The notes under the pieces are model-generated. The model saw only the letters and a program-made list of their open reading frames with translations. It was not told the DNA's origin and searched no databases. Below, piece after piece: positions 30,155 to 38,608 of a DNA stretch of 64,000 nt. This DNA comes from Pseudomonas sp. HS6 (lineage in GTDB: Bacteria > Pseudomonadota > Gammaproteobacteria > Pseudomonadales > Pseudomonadaceae). The position numbers and the translations under genes are program-made. The stretch covers positions 4,030,001 through 4,094,000 of the forward strand of contig NZ_CP067412.1 of the NCBI RefSeq assembly GCF_023375815.1, written 5' to 3'. Numbering within the stretch: position 1 is the stretch's first letter; every line of letters starts with the position of its first letter.

Positions 30155-31005
30155 GGCAGTTTCCTTGCAGAGGTGGCCGGTGCGGCGTTCGTATTTGGAT
30201 TCGGTACGTCGAAGTTTTCCAGGGCCCGGGCCAGACTGGCGTTCGACAATTCGCCCAGGTGGCTGGCCAGCAATTGACCGTCAGGGCTGTAGAACAGCGT
30301 AGTCGGCAATGCCATCGAACCCACGGCCTGGCCCAGATGACCGCTGCGGTCGAACAGCACGTTGTTCAGGCTCAGGCCCTGGGTTTCGAGAAAGGTCGCG
30401 ACGCTTTGCATGCTTTCGGCCTGATTGACGAACAGGAACGTCAGGTCCGGGCGTTGCTGCTGGGCGTTTTCCAGCACCGGCATTTCCCGCCGGCACGGCG
30501 GACACCAGGTCGCCCACAAGTTGATCACCAGCGGACCGCCCTGATAGTCGGCGAGTTTCACGGTTTCCCCGGCGGCGTTACGCAGGGTGATGTCCGGCAG
30601 ACGTGTGCCTTGCTCGTAGATGCTCAGCGACAGGGTGGCCAGCAACCAGAATGCCACGCCACTGACCACGCCGAACCCCAACGGTCGACGCAAACCCGGC
30701 CGGCGCCAGCCGCGAAAAAGCGCGGCCAGCAACAGCACGATCACTCCCGGCCAGGCGAGAAAACCGCCGTCGCGCAGGTCGATGATCTGCCACGGATCGT
30801 TGCGGTAATGTCCCCAGTACACAGCGACAAAGGCAATGCGCGCCGCGAGCATGCCCAGCAGAAACAGGCTGAACAGCGCCGACTCGGGGTTATCGCCACC
30901 GCGCTTGGCCATCCGCCAGCCGACGAAGGTCGCCAGCGCCAAGGCGCTGATCAGCAGCAGGTGGTTAAGCGCAATGGCAAAGGTGCCGAGGGTGAAGGTC
31001 AGCAT
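30130..31005 (-). CDS. Membrane-anchored TlpA/DsbE-type thioredoxin with Lgt-like membrane part
   Basis: The product has 291 residues. Residues about 1-130 form four hydrophobic segments; the stretch AARIAFVAVYWGHY to DGGFLAWPG recalls the membrane core of prolipoprotein diacylglyceryl transferase. A periplasmic thioredoxin domain (about 135-265) follows with active site WATWCPPCR and a cis-proline in MALPTTLFY. It probably carries reducing power from the DsbD2 protein to periplasmic targets such as DsbG. Its start codon overlaps the dsbD2 stop (TAATG). It corresponds in position to PA2477, sometimes called dsbE2. The Lgt-like part lacks an obvious catalytic motif and is probably only a membrane scaffold. 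Confidence 0.8.
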   Translation of the reverse strand: MLTFTLGTFAIALNHLLLISALALATFVGWRMAKRGGDNPESALFSLFLLGMLAARIAFVAVYWGHYRNDPWQIIDLRDGGFLAWPGVIVLLLAALFRGWRRPGLRRPLGFGVVSGVAFWLLATLSLSIYEQGTRLPDITLRNAAGETVKLADYQGGPLVINLWATWCPPCRREMPVLENAQQQRPDLTFLFVNQAESMQSVATFLETQGLSLNNVLFDRSGHLGQAVGSMALPTTLFYSPDGQLLASHLGELSNASLARALENFDVPNPNTNAAPATSARKLPCPASATC

Positions 31006-32738
31006 TAACGGGCGTCTCGGGTGGTGGTCCAGTGTTGCAGAAAGGTGTCGGCATCGACCTCGCCGGTGATCCGCTGGCTGCGGCGCTCTTCACCGTCGGC
31101 ACCGATCCACACAAAACTCGGTGGCCCCGGCACTTTGTAGCGGCCGAGCAGTTCGCGGCTGGCGGTATTGTCGGCAGTGACGTCGAGGCGCAGCAAGCGC
31201 ACATCACTCAGGGCCTGCATCACCCGCGCCTGGCCAAATACCTTTTTCTCCATGACTTTGCACGATGTGCACCAGTCGGCGTAGTAATCGAGCAGCACCC
31301 ATTGGCCCTGAGCCTTGGCGGTATCGAGTTCGTGTTGCAGGGCCGCTGGATCCTTGATCGTAATGAACGCTTCGTGACCGTTGGGTGCAGCCGTGCCGGT
31401 GCGCCCGGTGCTGTAAACCTGCAACGGTTGAAACGGATCATCGCTGCCGCCCGCTGCACCCACCACCAGCAAACTGCCCCACAACCCCAGTAACAGCGAG
31501 CTGGCACCGAACAACTGGGCGACGCGGCCGAAGCCTTCGGACTGTTTCCAGGCGCTGTAGGCCGCGATCAGCAGCAGCGCGCCGCACAGCGCGAGCCACA
31601 GTGACGAATCCAGTACCGGACGCAGCATCAACACCGCCGTGCCAAGGAACAGGAAACCGAATATGCCTTTGAGCAGGTTCATCCATGCGCCGGGTTTCGG
31701 CAGGAACCGATTGCCGACCGTCACCAGCACCAACAGCGGGATGCCGATGCCGATACCCAAGGTAAAAAGGATCAAGCCACCGTGCAGCGCATTGCCGCTT
31801 TGCGCGATGTAGAGCAGAGCACCGGCCAGCGGGGCGGTCATGCACGGCCCGACCAGCAGACCGGACAACGCGCCCAACACACCAGCACCGACCAGGCTGC
31901 CGCCGCTGCGACTGCGCGAGGCGTGCTCCAGTCGATCACGCAGAGCGACCGGCAATTGCAGTTCAAAGAAGCCGAACATCGGCAGCGCGAGGATCACAAA
32001 TACGACTGCGAAAGTGCCCAGCAGCCATGGGTTTTGCAGCCACGCCTGTAGATTCGCCCCCAGCAACGCGGCGATGACGCCCATTGCTGCATACACCAGC
32101 GCCATGCAAATCACATAACTGCTGGCCAGCGCGAAACCACGACGTGGCGTGGCACCGCTGCCAACCACCATGCCCGCCAGAATCGGCAGCATCGGCAACG
32201 AACACGGTGCAAAGGCCAGCAGCAGACCGAGACCGAAGAACACCAGCAGGCTCCAGCCCAGCGAGTGCTGTTGCAGGCCGCTGGCCAGCGCTTGATCCTG
32301 TGCCTCATCCGTTGCTGCAGCGGCAGCTTTGCCACCGAGATCGATCACGCGGGTCTGCGGTGGATAACACAGGCCGGCATCGGCGCAGCCCTGATAACTG
32401 ACCTTGATCTGGCCTTTGGCTGCCGCCGGAATCTTCAGTTCAAGGCCTTGGCGGTAAACCGGTTGCTCACCGAAATACTCGTCACTGTGGGATTCACCTT
32501 CGGGCAGCGCAGGGGCGTTTTCCGTCGCCAGCCCGTCGAATTTCAGGCGTTTCTGATACAGGTAGTAACCGTCGGTGATCTGCCAGAACAGTTGGGTTTC
32601 GCCGGAATCCAGGCGTTCGGACGTCAGCACGAAGGCCTTGTCGACCGGGAGAAATTCCGGTTTTGTCGCAAAGGGATCGTTCCCTGCCTGGGCCAGACCC
32701 GAAATCAACAGTGCAAACAATAAAAAAATATGACGCAT
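31005..32738 (-). CDS. dsbD2: Thiol:disulfide interchange protein DsbD (second copy type)
   Basis: This 577-residue inner-membrane protein passes electrons from cytoplasmic thioredoxin to the periplasm. A signal peptide (about 1-18) is followed by the N-terminal periplasmic domain with its cysteine pair in CADAGLCYPPQ. An eight-helix membrane domain has the cysteines FAPCSLP and VGPCMTAP. The C-terminal thioredoxin domain has YADWCTSCK near residue 490. All three cysteine pairs are intact. It is the first gene of dsbD2-dsbE2-dsbG. The tandem repeat at 32786 lies 48 bases upstream of its ATG, and the response regulator encoded at 34021 is the likely activator. Confidence 0.9.
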   Translation of the reverse strand: MRHIFLLFALLISGLAQAGNDPFATKPEFLPVDKAFVLTSERLDSGETQLFWQITDGYYLYQKRLKFDGLATENAPALPEGESHSDEYFGEQPVYRQGLELKIPAAAKGQIKVSYQGCADAGLCYPPQTRVIDLGGKAAAAATDEAQDQALASGLQQHSLGWSLLVFFGLGLLLAFAPCSLPMLPILAGMVVGSGATPRRGFALASSYVICMALVYAAMGVIAALLGANLQAWLQNPWLLGTFAVVFVILALPMFGFFELQLPVALRDRLEHASRSRSGGSLVGAGVLGALSGLLVGPCMTAPLAGALLYIAQSGNALHGGLILFTLGIGIGIPLLVLVTVGNRFLPKPGAWMNLLKGIFGFLFLGTAVLMLRPVLDSSLWLALCGALLLIAAYSAWKQSEGFGRVAQLFGASSLLLGLWGSLLVVGAAGGSDDPFQPLQVYSTGRTGTAAPNGHEAFITIKDPAALQHELDTAKAQGQWVLLDYYADWCTSCKVMEKKVFGQARVMQALSDVRLLRLDVTADNTASRELLGRYKVPGPPSFVWIGADGEERRSQRITGEVDADTFLQHWTTTRDAR

Positions 32739-32785
32739 GGAGGAGCCTTGTCCCTGTGCAAGTGATGAGCACAATGGGCGGCGGC

Positions 32786-32805
32786 GATTAACCGATGATT
32801 AACCG
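32786..32805 (-). promoter_or_regulatory. Tandem 9-base repeat in dsbD2 promoter (response-regulator site)
   Basis: GATTAACCG occurs at 32786-32794 and again at 32797-32805, an 11-base period or one helical turn. This is the usual layout of an OmpR/PhoB-family response-regulator site. It lies 48-67 bases upstream of dsbD2, and a response regulator of that family is encoded nearby at 34021. Between this site and the gene at 33016 I see nothing else of note. Confidence 0.6.
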
Positions 32806-33015
32806 CGGCACCCTTGTCGCTGTGGCGTTCGGGGCATAATGTCAGCTTAATCGGCCAACCGCCTAATCGGCGTTTTTCTACGGGACTCACCCTGTACCTT
32901 CCGGTTTGTGCCTACCTCAAACGTGGTCATCGAGAAAGCTGGATCGGATATCGCTTCCTCAATTGATTCTCACATCAAGACGCCCCCCCCTCCAGGCCAT
33001 CTGTGCATGGCGTGT

Positions 33016-33699
33016 TTATTCTGCAATCAGTCCTGGCCATGTTCCATCATCGACCGGGCGAGGGGCAGTCAGTGTTCTTTTTTTAATATCAAACCTTAGA
33101 TATTCGTTGTTGGATAAAAAGATATAGAAGTAAGTGCTGATGATGGGGTGATCATTCGAGGCGGCGGTGATCATGCGACCTTTGTATTGTTCCAGTCCGC
33201 TCCATGCGGAGTTTGCGAGTGGCTTGGCTTTAGGCGGTCTCGGCACTCGGGGAGTGTAGGTGAAATAACGTCCGTCGTTCAGTAGAACCCAATAATCGTG
33301 GGCGGAACTTGCCGTAGTGTCCAGCATGACACCGACGATTTTGTCGAAGTAATTTCCCAGTGGCCACCAATCAGTATCTGACAGTTTCTTTTTGAACACG
33401 ACTTTGTCATTGATTTGGGAATACTTGCAGACCATCGGCGTTTGTTCCTCATAGTAGAAGAACCAGGAAATGTTCCCGCCGCCGTTTTGGTGCCAATCAG
33501 GGCTTCTAGTGTTGAAACCGAACTTCAGGTCCTTCACGTGTTGCTCGAAGTCGTCCCAGTGACCGATGACAGAAGTAGGGTGGGTTTTTTCGATACGGTT
33601 GTCACCAAAGTTGAAGCGTGCGTAAGTGTTAGTCTCTTTGAAGAAAAAGAAAATACGATCGGCTCCATGGCGCCAGTCGGTGGTTACGAAGTTTTTCAT
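33016..33699 (-). CDS. Hemopexin-like repeat protein (photopexin type)
   Basis: This 227-residue protein looks like a single four-bladed hemopexin propeller. Blades start near residues 14 (RIFFFFKETNTYARFN), 75 (ISWFFYYEEQTPMVCKY), 131 (AHDYWVLLNDGRYFTY) and 185 (TYFYIFLSNNEYLRFD). Each ends in a W-x-x-(L/F) or similar closing strand. No signal peptide is present. Small bacterial hemopexin proteins include the Photorhabdus photopexins and toxin-associated repeats; haem binding is possible but unproven. The gene and its flanks are clearly AT-richer than the surroundings and interrupt the usual adjacency of the dsb operon and its two-component genes, which suggests insertion. It is transcribed convergently with nothing and divergently from the regulator gene at 34021. 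Confidence 0.72.
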   Translation of the reverse strand: MKNFVTTDWRHGADRIFFFFKETNTYARFNFGDNRIEKTHPTSVIGHWDDFEQHVKDLKFGFNTRSPDWHQNGGGNISWFFYYEEQTPMVCKYSQINDKVVFKKKLSDTDWWPLGNYFDKIVGVMLDTTASSAHDYWVLLNDGRYFTYTPRVPRPPKAKPLANSAWSGLEQYKGRMITAASNDHPIISTYFYIFLSNNEYLRFDIKKRTLTAPRPVDDGTWPGLIAE

Positions 33700-34020
33700 G
33701 GGGTGGTTCTCTTTTGTTTTGGTTGGGAAATACTTAAAGAAATTAAAGAGGCTTTCAACGGGTTGTTTGTCGTTTGCTGGGTTCAGATTAACTTGTGATA
33801 TTTAAGTTTTAAAGGCGTGTGGGTGGGGTTGTGTGTTTCGAGTTGAGACTGGAGTATCCTTGCTTTATTAACTGTTAAAGTTGCCAGTCTTATCCATGTT
33901 GTCGAAAGTTTTGCAGGTGAGGGGCTTGGGCGAATACACTTCTCGTGCGTTGAATCACTTGTCATAATTTGAGCTTAATCCTCACCTGTTTGACTCATGT
34001 TTTTGCTCAGGGAGCTCCCC
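33700..34020. other. AT-rich intergenic region between hemopexin gene and response-regulator gene
   Basis: These 321 bases hold the divergent promoters of the genes at 33699 (minus) and 34021 (plus). The region is unusually AT-rich for this genome. AGGGAG before ATG 34021 is a good ribosome site. I found no convincing palindrome or tandem repeat here and no copy of the dsbD2 repeat beyond a single partial GATTAAC at 33787. Confidence 0.5.
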
Positions 34021-34701
34021 ATGCATGTGCTTGTCTGCGAAGACGATGACCTGATCGCCAGTGGCATCGTCGCCGGGCTGACGGCCCAGGGCTTGACGGT
34101 CGAACACGTCAACACCGCCTCCAAGGCGCGGGCGATCCTCAAGGTTGCCGAATTTGACGTGATGGTGCTCGACCTCGGCCTGCCGGACGAAGATGGCCTC
34201 AAACTGTTGCAGCAACTGCGTCAGCAGGGCCTGGAAATTCCGGTGCTGATCCTCACTGCTCGGGATTCAGTCACCGACCGGGTCGACGGTTTGCAGTCCG
34301 GCGCCGACGATTACCTGCTCAAGCCTTTCGATTTGCGCGAACTGTTTGCCCGTCTGCAAACCCTGTTGCGTCGGGTGGCCGGGCGCAGCGTCAACCTGAT
34401 CGAGCACGGCGCGCTGACCTACGACCCAAGCAGCCGTGAAACCACCCTGGCGGGCCGTTCGGTGGACTTGTCCCGTCGCGAACAATCCCTGCTGCAAGCC
34501 TTGCTGCATAACCGTGGCCGGGTGCTGTCCACCGAGCAATTGAAGGACAGCGTCTACGGTTTCAACGATGAACTGGAAAGCAACGCGCTCAACGTGCACA
34601 TCCATCACCTGCGCAGCAAACTCGGCAAGGGCATCGTCGAAACCGTGCGTGGTCTGGGCTATCGCCTGGGCCCGGCCGATGGTGGAGAACCTGACAAGTG
34701 A
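34021..34701 (+). CDS. dsbR: OmpR-family response regulator (DsbR-like)
   Basis: This 226-residue response regulator has a receiver domain (1-115) with acidic pocket EDDD, phospho-acceptor Asp51 in MVLDLGLPDEDG, and the lysine in LLKPFD. A winged-helix DNA-binding domain (130-226) follows. ATG 34021 is preferred to an in-frame ATG 24 bases upstream because AGGGAG is well placed and the protein then starts MHVLVCEDD. Its position beside dsbDEG genes matches PA2479, reported to control that operon in response to copper. The tandem repeat at 32786 is its probable target. The stop overlaps the kinase start. Confidence 0.85.
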   Translation: MHVLVCEDDDLIASGIVAGLTAQGLTVEHVNTASKARAILKVAEFDVMVLDLGLPDEDGLKLLQQLRQQGLEIPVLILTARDSVTDRVDGLQSGADDYLLKPFDLRELFARLQTLLRRVAGRSVNLIEHGALTYDPSSRETTLAGRSVDLSRREQSLLQALLHNRGRVLSTEQLKDSVYGFNDELESNALNVHIHHLRSKLGKGIVETVRGLGYRLGPADGGEPDK

Positions 34702-36023
34702 TGAGCCTGCGCCTGCGTCTGAGCCTGACCCTCGGCGCCGCGTTCGCGCTGATCTGGGCCTTGGCGGCGGCCTGGATGCTCAGCGACCTGCGCAACCAGA
34801 TGATGTTTTCCCTCGACCAGCGGCTGGTGGCATCGGCGCGAATGGTCGCCGGGTTGCTGGAGCAGTTGCCGGCGATTCCGAGCAAGGGCGAGGGCACTCA
34901 CTTCAGCGCCGAACAACTGAACATTCCCGGCGGCATGGCCTGTCAGGTCAGTTCGTTGCGCGGCGAAATCCTCGCCCGCAGCCACAACAACCCGGAACAG
35001 GCACTCGAAGCGCAGAAAATGGGCTTCCACGATCAGATGATCGACGGTGCTCCGTGGCGCACCTTCACCCTGGCCCGGGGCGATGTGCGCATCACCACCG
35101 CCGACCGGGTGATCGAGCGCGAAGCCCTGAACATGTCGATCTTGCTGGCGGCCTCGGTGCCGGTGGGTGTGGCGCTGCTCGGCTGTCTGTGCCTGCTGTG
35201 GCTGGGGATCGGCCAGGGGCTGGCACCGCTCAATCGCTTGCGCGAAGCCTTGATGCGCCGCAATGCCGACTCGCTCGAACCGTTGCAGTTGCAATCGTTC
35301 CCCAGCGAACTGAAACCGCTGCTTGAAACTCAGAACCAACTGTTCCAGCGCATCGGCAAGACCATCGAGCGCGAACGTCGCCTGACCGGTGACGCCGCTC
35401 ATGAGCTGCGCAGCCCGTTGACGGCGATCAAGACCCACCTGCAAGTGGCGCGCATGACCGAAGGCAGCGCCCGCGATCAGTCCCTGGCCCGGGCCGAGGA
35501 GGGCGCCGACCGCCTGCACCGGACCCTTGAGCAATTGCTGTTGCTGGCGCGGGTCGAGGGCAGTCTGTCGTTCGATGACGGCGTGCAGTGCAGCGCCGAG
35601 CAAGTGGCGAAACTGGCGATTCAGGACTCCGCCAGCGGCGAGCGTCAACGGATCAGGCTGCATCTGCCCGAAAAACTGTCCAGCGCACCGCTGCAAATGC
35701 CGGCGGTGTTGTCGATTGCGGCACTGCGCAATCTGCTCGATAACGCCCTGCGCCATACCCCGACGGAAGGCGCCGTGGAACTGAGCCTGGAAACCACCGG
35801 CAACCGCGTGCGCTTCGTGGTGCGCGATCATGGGCCGGGGATTGCGCCGGACGATCTGCAACACCTGACCCAGCGCTTCTGGCGCAACGGCCAGAGCACC
35901 GGCTGCGGACTCGGGCTGGCGATTGTCCAGGCGATTGTCCAGCGCTGTGCCTGCACCCTGCATTTCGACAGTCGTTCGGATGGTTTGCGGGTCGAGTTGA
36001 CCATGCCGCTGCAACCGGCCTGA
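34701..36023 (+). CDS. dsbS: Sensor histidine kinase (DsbS-like)
   Basis: This 440-residue inner-membrane kinase has a transmembrane helix near residues 8-28, a periplasmic sensor (about 30-145) and a second helix near 148-172 followed by a HAMP-like linker. The phospho-acceptor is His234 in DAAHELRSPLTAI. The ATP-binding domain has the N box LRNLLDNALRHTP and G boxes DHGPGIAP and GCGLGLAI. It would phosphorylate the regulator encoded just upstream. A GTG at 34698 is an alternative start; ATG 34701 overlaps the preceding TGA by one base. Copper sensing is inferred from the P. aeruginosa counterpart, not from a visible metal motif. Confidence 0.83.
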   Translation: MSLRLRLSLTLGAAFALIWALAAAWMLSDLRNQMMFSLDQRLVASARMVAGLLEQLPAIPSKGEGTHFSAEQLNIPGGMACQVSSLRGEILARSHNNPEQALEAQKMGFHDQMIDGAPWRTFTLARGDVRITTADRVIEREALNMSILLAASVPVGVALLGCLCLLWLGIGQGLAPLNRLREALMRRNADSLEPLQLQSFPSELKPLLETQNQLFQRIGKTIERERRLTGDAAHELRSPLTAIKTHLQVARMTEGSARDQSLARAEEGADRLHRTLEQLLLLARVEGSLSFDDGVQCSAEQVAKLAIQDSASGERQRIRLHLPEKLSSAPLQMPAVLSIAALRNLLDNALRHTPTEGAVELSLETTGNRVRFVVRDHGPGIAPDDLQHLTQRFWRNGQSTGCGLGLAIVQAIVQRCACTLHFDSRSDGLRVELTMPLQPA

Positions 36024-36124
36024 GCCCGGCACATCAAATGTAACCTCTCTCCATTGGTCATCCGCCGGTCACGACGCTATTGTCGCCCCAGCCTTTGACT
36101 CAATGGATTGAGGGAAACAGCGCC

Positions 36125-36610
36125 ATGGATGCATCCATCTACATTTGCCCGGCTACCTCGGCCGATGTCGGCATCATCAGCCGCATCATCGAGCGTTCGA
36201 TCCGCGTCGGTTGTGCACTCGACCATCGTAACGACCCCCACCTCGTGGATCTCTGGATCCGCCAGCAATCGCCGGAACACATCAGCACCTGGCTCGCCGA
36301 TCCGCAGCGCTATCTGAACATTGCTCTGATGCAGGGCCGACCGGTGGGCGTCGGCATGGCGCTGGCCGACGGCGATGTCACCCTTTGTCATGTGCAGCCG
36401 GAATGGTTTCGCCGAGGCGTTGGCCGGGCGCTGATGACGGACCTTGAAGGCTGGCTGCTGACTCGCGGCAGCGCCCGTTCCGTGCTCACCAGCACCCGCA
36501 CCGGGGAAGCCTTTTATCGGCGTCTGGGGTATCGCGAGTCGGCGCCGCCGCTCATTCGCCACGGCATGCGCAGCCTGCCGATGCACAAGCCGTTGCCGCT
36601 GTCGGCATGA
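36125..36610 (+). CDS. GNAT-family N-acetyltransferase
   Basis: This 161-residue single-domain acetyltransferase has the acetyl-CoA binding segment VQPEWFRRGVGRALM at about residue 94 and the typical closing GEAFYRRLGYRES. Substrate unknown. ATG 36125 has GAGGGA 8 bases upstream; an upstream in-frame start would add 15 residues outside the fold. The gene ends 17 bases before the PvdS-type box that precedes pvdH, so it is probably not part of that unit. Confidence 0.75.
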   Translation: MDASIYICPATSADVGIISRIIERSIRVGCALDHRNDPHLVDLWIRQQSPEHISTWLADPQRYLNIALMQGRPVGVGMALADGDVTLCHVQPEWFRRGVGRALMTDLEGWLLTRGSARSVLTSTRTGEAFYRRLGYRESAPPLIRHGMRSLPMHKPLPLSA

Positions 36611-36627
36611 GAACTCGATCAAGGGTG

Positions 36628-36651
36628 TAAATCCTCGACGTGCTGGTGCGT
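36628..36651 (+). promoter_or_regulatory. PvdS-dependent promoter of pvdH (iron-starvation box)
   Basis: TAAAT (36628-36632), exactly 16 bases, then CGT (36649-36651) is a perfect match to the PvdS promoter pattern. It lies 102 bases upstream of the pvdH ATG and would drive pvdH and mbtH. Confidence 0.8.
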
Positions 36652-36753
36652 TTCCAGAACAGGAAAACCTGCATGTGCGCCCCGCGACCGGAACGCGCAC
36701 CTGTGCGGTGTGCAGTTTTGGTCACTATCCATAGCGAATTGAGGGGTCGAGAG

Positions 36754-38166
36754 ATGTCAGTCGCCACCAGCCTTATCGAAGAGTCGTCGGCCCGGGTCGC
36801 CTCCGTGCCGGCGGAAACGCTGTACCAGTTCAATGAATCGCCGCTGCTGGCCCGCCAGAGCCAGCAGGAATCCAATGCCCGCAGCTACCCGCGGCGCATT
36901 CCCCTGGCGCTGAAGCGTGCCAAGGGCCTGTATGTCGAAGACGTTGAAGGCCGCACCTTCATCGATTGCCTGGCCGGTGCCGGCACCCTGGCGCTGGGGC
37001 ACAACCACCCGGTGGTGATCGAGGCCATCCAGCAAGTGCTGGCCGATGAGCTGCCGCTGCACACCCTCGACCTGACCACACCGGTGAAGGATCAATTCGT
37101 TCAGGACCTGTTCGGCTTGCTGCCTCCAGCATTGGCCAAGGAAGCGAAAATCCAGTTCTGCGGCCCGACCGGCACCGACGCGGTAGAAGCTGCACTGAAA
37201 CTGGTGCGCACCGCCACGGGACGCAGCACCGTGCTGTCGTTCTCCGGCGGCTACCACGGCATGAGCCAGGGTGCGTTGAGTCTGATGGGCAGCCTGGGGC
37301 CGAAAAAGCCGCTGGGTGCGTTGCTCAGCAATGGCGTGCAATTCATGCCGTTCCCGTATGACTACCGTTGCCCGTTCGGCATCGGTGGCGCGGCGGGTGT
37401 GAAGGCCAACCTGAGTTACCTGGAAAACCTGCTCAACGACCCGGAGGCCGGTGTGCAATTGCCGGCGGCGGTGATCGTCGAGGCGGTGCAGGGCGAGGGC
37501 GGTGTGATTCCGGCCGACATCGAGTGGCTGCGCGGTCTGCGTAGCATCACTGAAAAGGCTGGCGTGGCGCTGATTGTCGACGAGATCCAGAGCGGTTTCG
37601 CCCGCACCGGCAAGATGTTCGCCTTCGAGCACGCCGGCATCACCCCGGACGTGGTCGTGCTGTCCAAAGCCATCGGCGGCAGCCTGCCGCTGGCGGTGGT
37701 GGTTTACCGCGACTGGCTCGACACCTGGCAGCCGGGCGCCCACGCCGGCACCTTCCGTGGCAACCAGATGGCGATGGCCGCCGGTTCTGCGGTGATGCGC
37801 TACCTGGTCGAGCACAAGGTCTGCGAACACGCGGGGGCCATGGGTGAACGCCTGAGCGAGCACCTGCACATCCTGCAGCGTGACTTCCCGCAACTGGGTG
37901 ACATTCGTGGTCGTGGCCTGATGCTCGGTGTCGAGCTGGTCGATCCGAACGGTGCGCCGGACGCGCTGGGCCATCCACCGGCCTTCGCCCGTCTGGCGCC
38001 GCTGGTTCAGCGCGAATGCCTCAAGCGTGGCCTGATCCTGGAGCTGGGCGGACGACATGGCGCAGTGGTGCGGTTCCTGCCGCCGCTGGTGATCACCGCC
38101 GCTGAAATCGACCGCGTCGCCGAGATCTTCGGTCGTGCGCTGAGCGCCGCGACCGCTGCCCTGTAA
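36754..38166 (+). CDS. pvdH: Diaminobutyrate--2-oxoglutarate aminotransferase
   Basis: This 470-residue class III PLP aminotransferase converts aspartate semialdehyde and glutamate to L-2,4-diaminobutyrate, a building block of the pyoverdine chromophore and, often, of the peptide. The PLP lysine is K305 in [10 protein letters not shown]; the PLP-phosphate and ring contacts are in [22 protein letters not shown] and [15 protein letters not shown]. Length matches P. aeruginosa PvdH. The start is preceded by GAGGGG and GAG. An mbtH gene follows 83 bases later, as in P. aeruginosa, and a perfect PvdS box precedes it. Confidence 0.92.
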   Translation: MSVATSLIEESSARVASVPAETLYQFNESPLLARQSQQESNARSYPRRIPLALKRAKGLYVEDVEGRTFIDCLAGAGTLALGHNHPVVIEAIQQVLADELPLHTLDLTTPVKDQFVQDLFGLLPPALAKEAKIQFCGPTGTDAVEAALKLVRTATGRSTVLSFSGGYHGMSQGALSLMGSLGPKKPLGALLSNGVQFMPFPYDYRCPFGIGGAAGVKANLSYLENLLNDPEAGVQLPAAVIVEAVQGEGGVIPADIEWLRGLRSITEKAGVALIVDEIQSGFARTGKMFAFEHAGITPDVVVLSKAIGGSLPLAVVVYRDWLDTWQPGAHAGTFRGNQMAMAAGSAVMRYLVEHKVCEHAGAMGERLSEHLHILQRDFPQLGDIRGRGLMLGVELVDPNGAPDALGHPPAFARLAPLVQRECLKRGLILELGGRHGAVVRFLPPLVITAAEIDRVAEIFGRALSAATAAL

Positions 38167-38249
38167 ATTTTTCGCCGCGCCGAACGTTCCTTCTACATAC
38201 CCGGCTGCACCCGCCGTGCAGCCCACCCCTACAACGATGGAGACACAGC

Positions 38250-38474
38250 ATGACGTCAGTATTCGACCGCGAGGACATCCTCTTTCAGGTCGTGGTCAAC
38301 CACGAGGAGCAGTACTCGATCTGGCCTGATTACAAGGCCATCCCGGAAGGCTGGCGCACCGTGGGCAAGAGCGGCCTGAAAAAGGAATGCCTGGCCTACA
38401 TCGAAGAAACCTGGACTGACATGCGCCCGCTGAGCCTGCGCCAGAAGATGGAAGCGCAAGCGGCTGCACAGTAA
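38250..38474 (+). CDS. MbtH-like protein of the pyoverdine pathway
   Basis: This 74-residue MbtH family member has the family pattern in [19 protein letters not shown] and W-T-D-M-R-P-L-S. MbtH-like proteins bind adenylation domains of peptide synthetases and are needed for their folding or activity, here most likely PvdL and the other pyoverdine synthetases. GGAG lies upstream of the ATG. It is cotranscribed with pvdH and closed by a strong terminator. In P. aeruginosa a thioesterase gene follows (PA2411); none is present here. Confidence 0.92.
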   Translation: MTSVFDREDILFQVVVNHEEQYSIWPDYKAIPEGWRTVGKSGLKKECLAYIEETWTDMRPLSLRQKMEAQAAAQ

Positions 38475-38493
38475 GTCTTGAGCCAAAAAGAAA

Positions 38494-38526
38494 CCCGCTG
38501 GACTGGAAACAGTCAGCGGGTTTTTT
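38494..38526 (+). terminator. Rho-independent terminator after mbtH
   Basis: The hairpin CCCGCT-g-GACTG / CAGTC-AGCGGG (38494-38505, 38510-38520) has a GAAA loop and is followed by six T residues. It begins 19 bases after the mbtH stop. Confidence 0.88.
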
Positions 38527-38548
38527 CATGTCCGGAGGATTGGCGTTT

Positions 38549-38600
38549 GATCGTTCCCACGCTCTGCGTCCCAAAGCGGACGCAGAGCGTGGGAGCGATC
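38549..38600. repeat. Long inverted repeat (extragenic palindrome)
   Basis: A 22-base arm at 38549-38570 is repeated in inverse at 38579-38600 with one mismatch; the core is CCCACGCTCTGCGTC. The element sits between converging mbtH and fpvF. CCCACGCTCTGCG-type elements are common between genes in fluorescent pseudomonads. It may also terminate the fpv transcript. Confidence 0.75.
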
Positions 38601-38608
38601 ACTTCTCC

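Noticed and set aside
32906..33127. Short open frames between dsbD2 and the hemopexin gene
   Set aside because: They overlap the end of the hemopexin-like gene, have no ribosome site and show no similarity to a known protein.
33783..33965. 60-codon open frame in the AT-rich gap before the response-regulator gene
   Set aside because: No ribosome site, low-complexity composition and no recognisable motif; probably chance.
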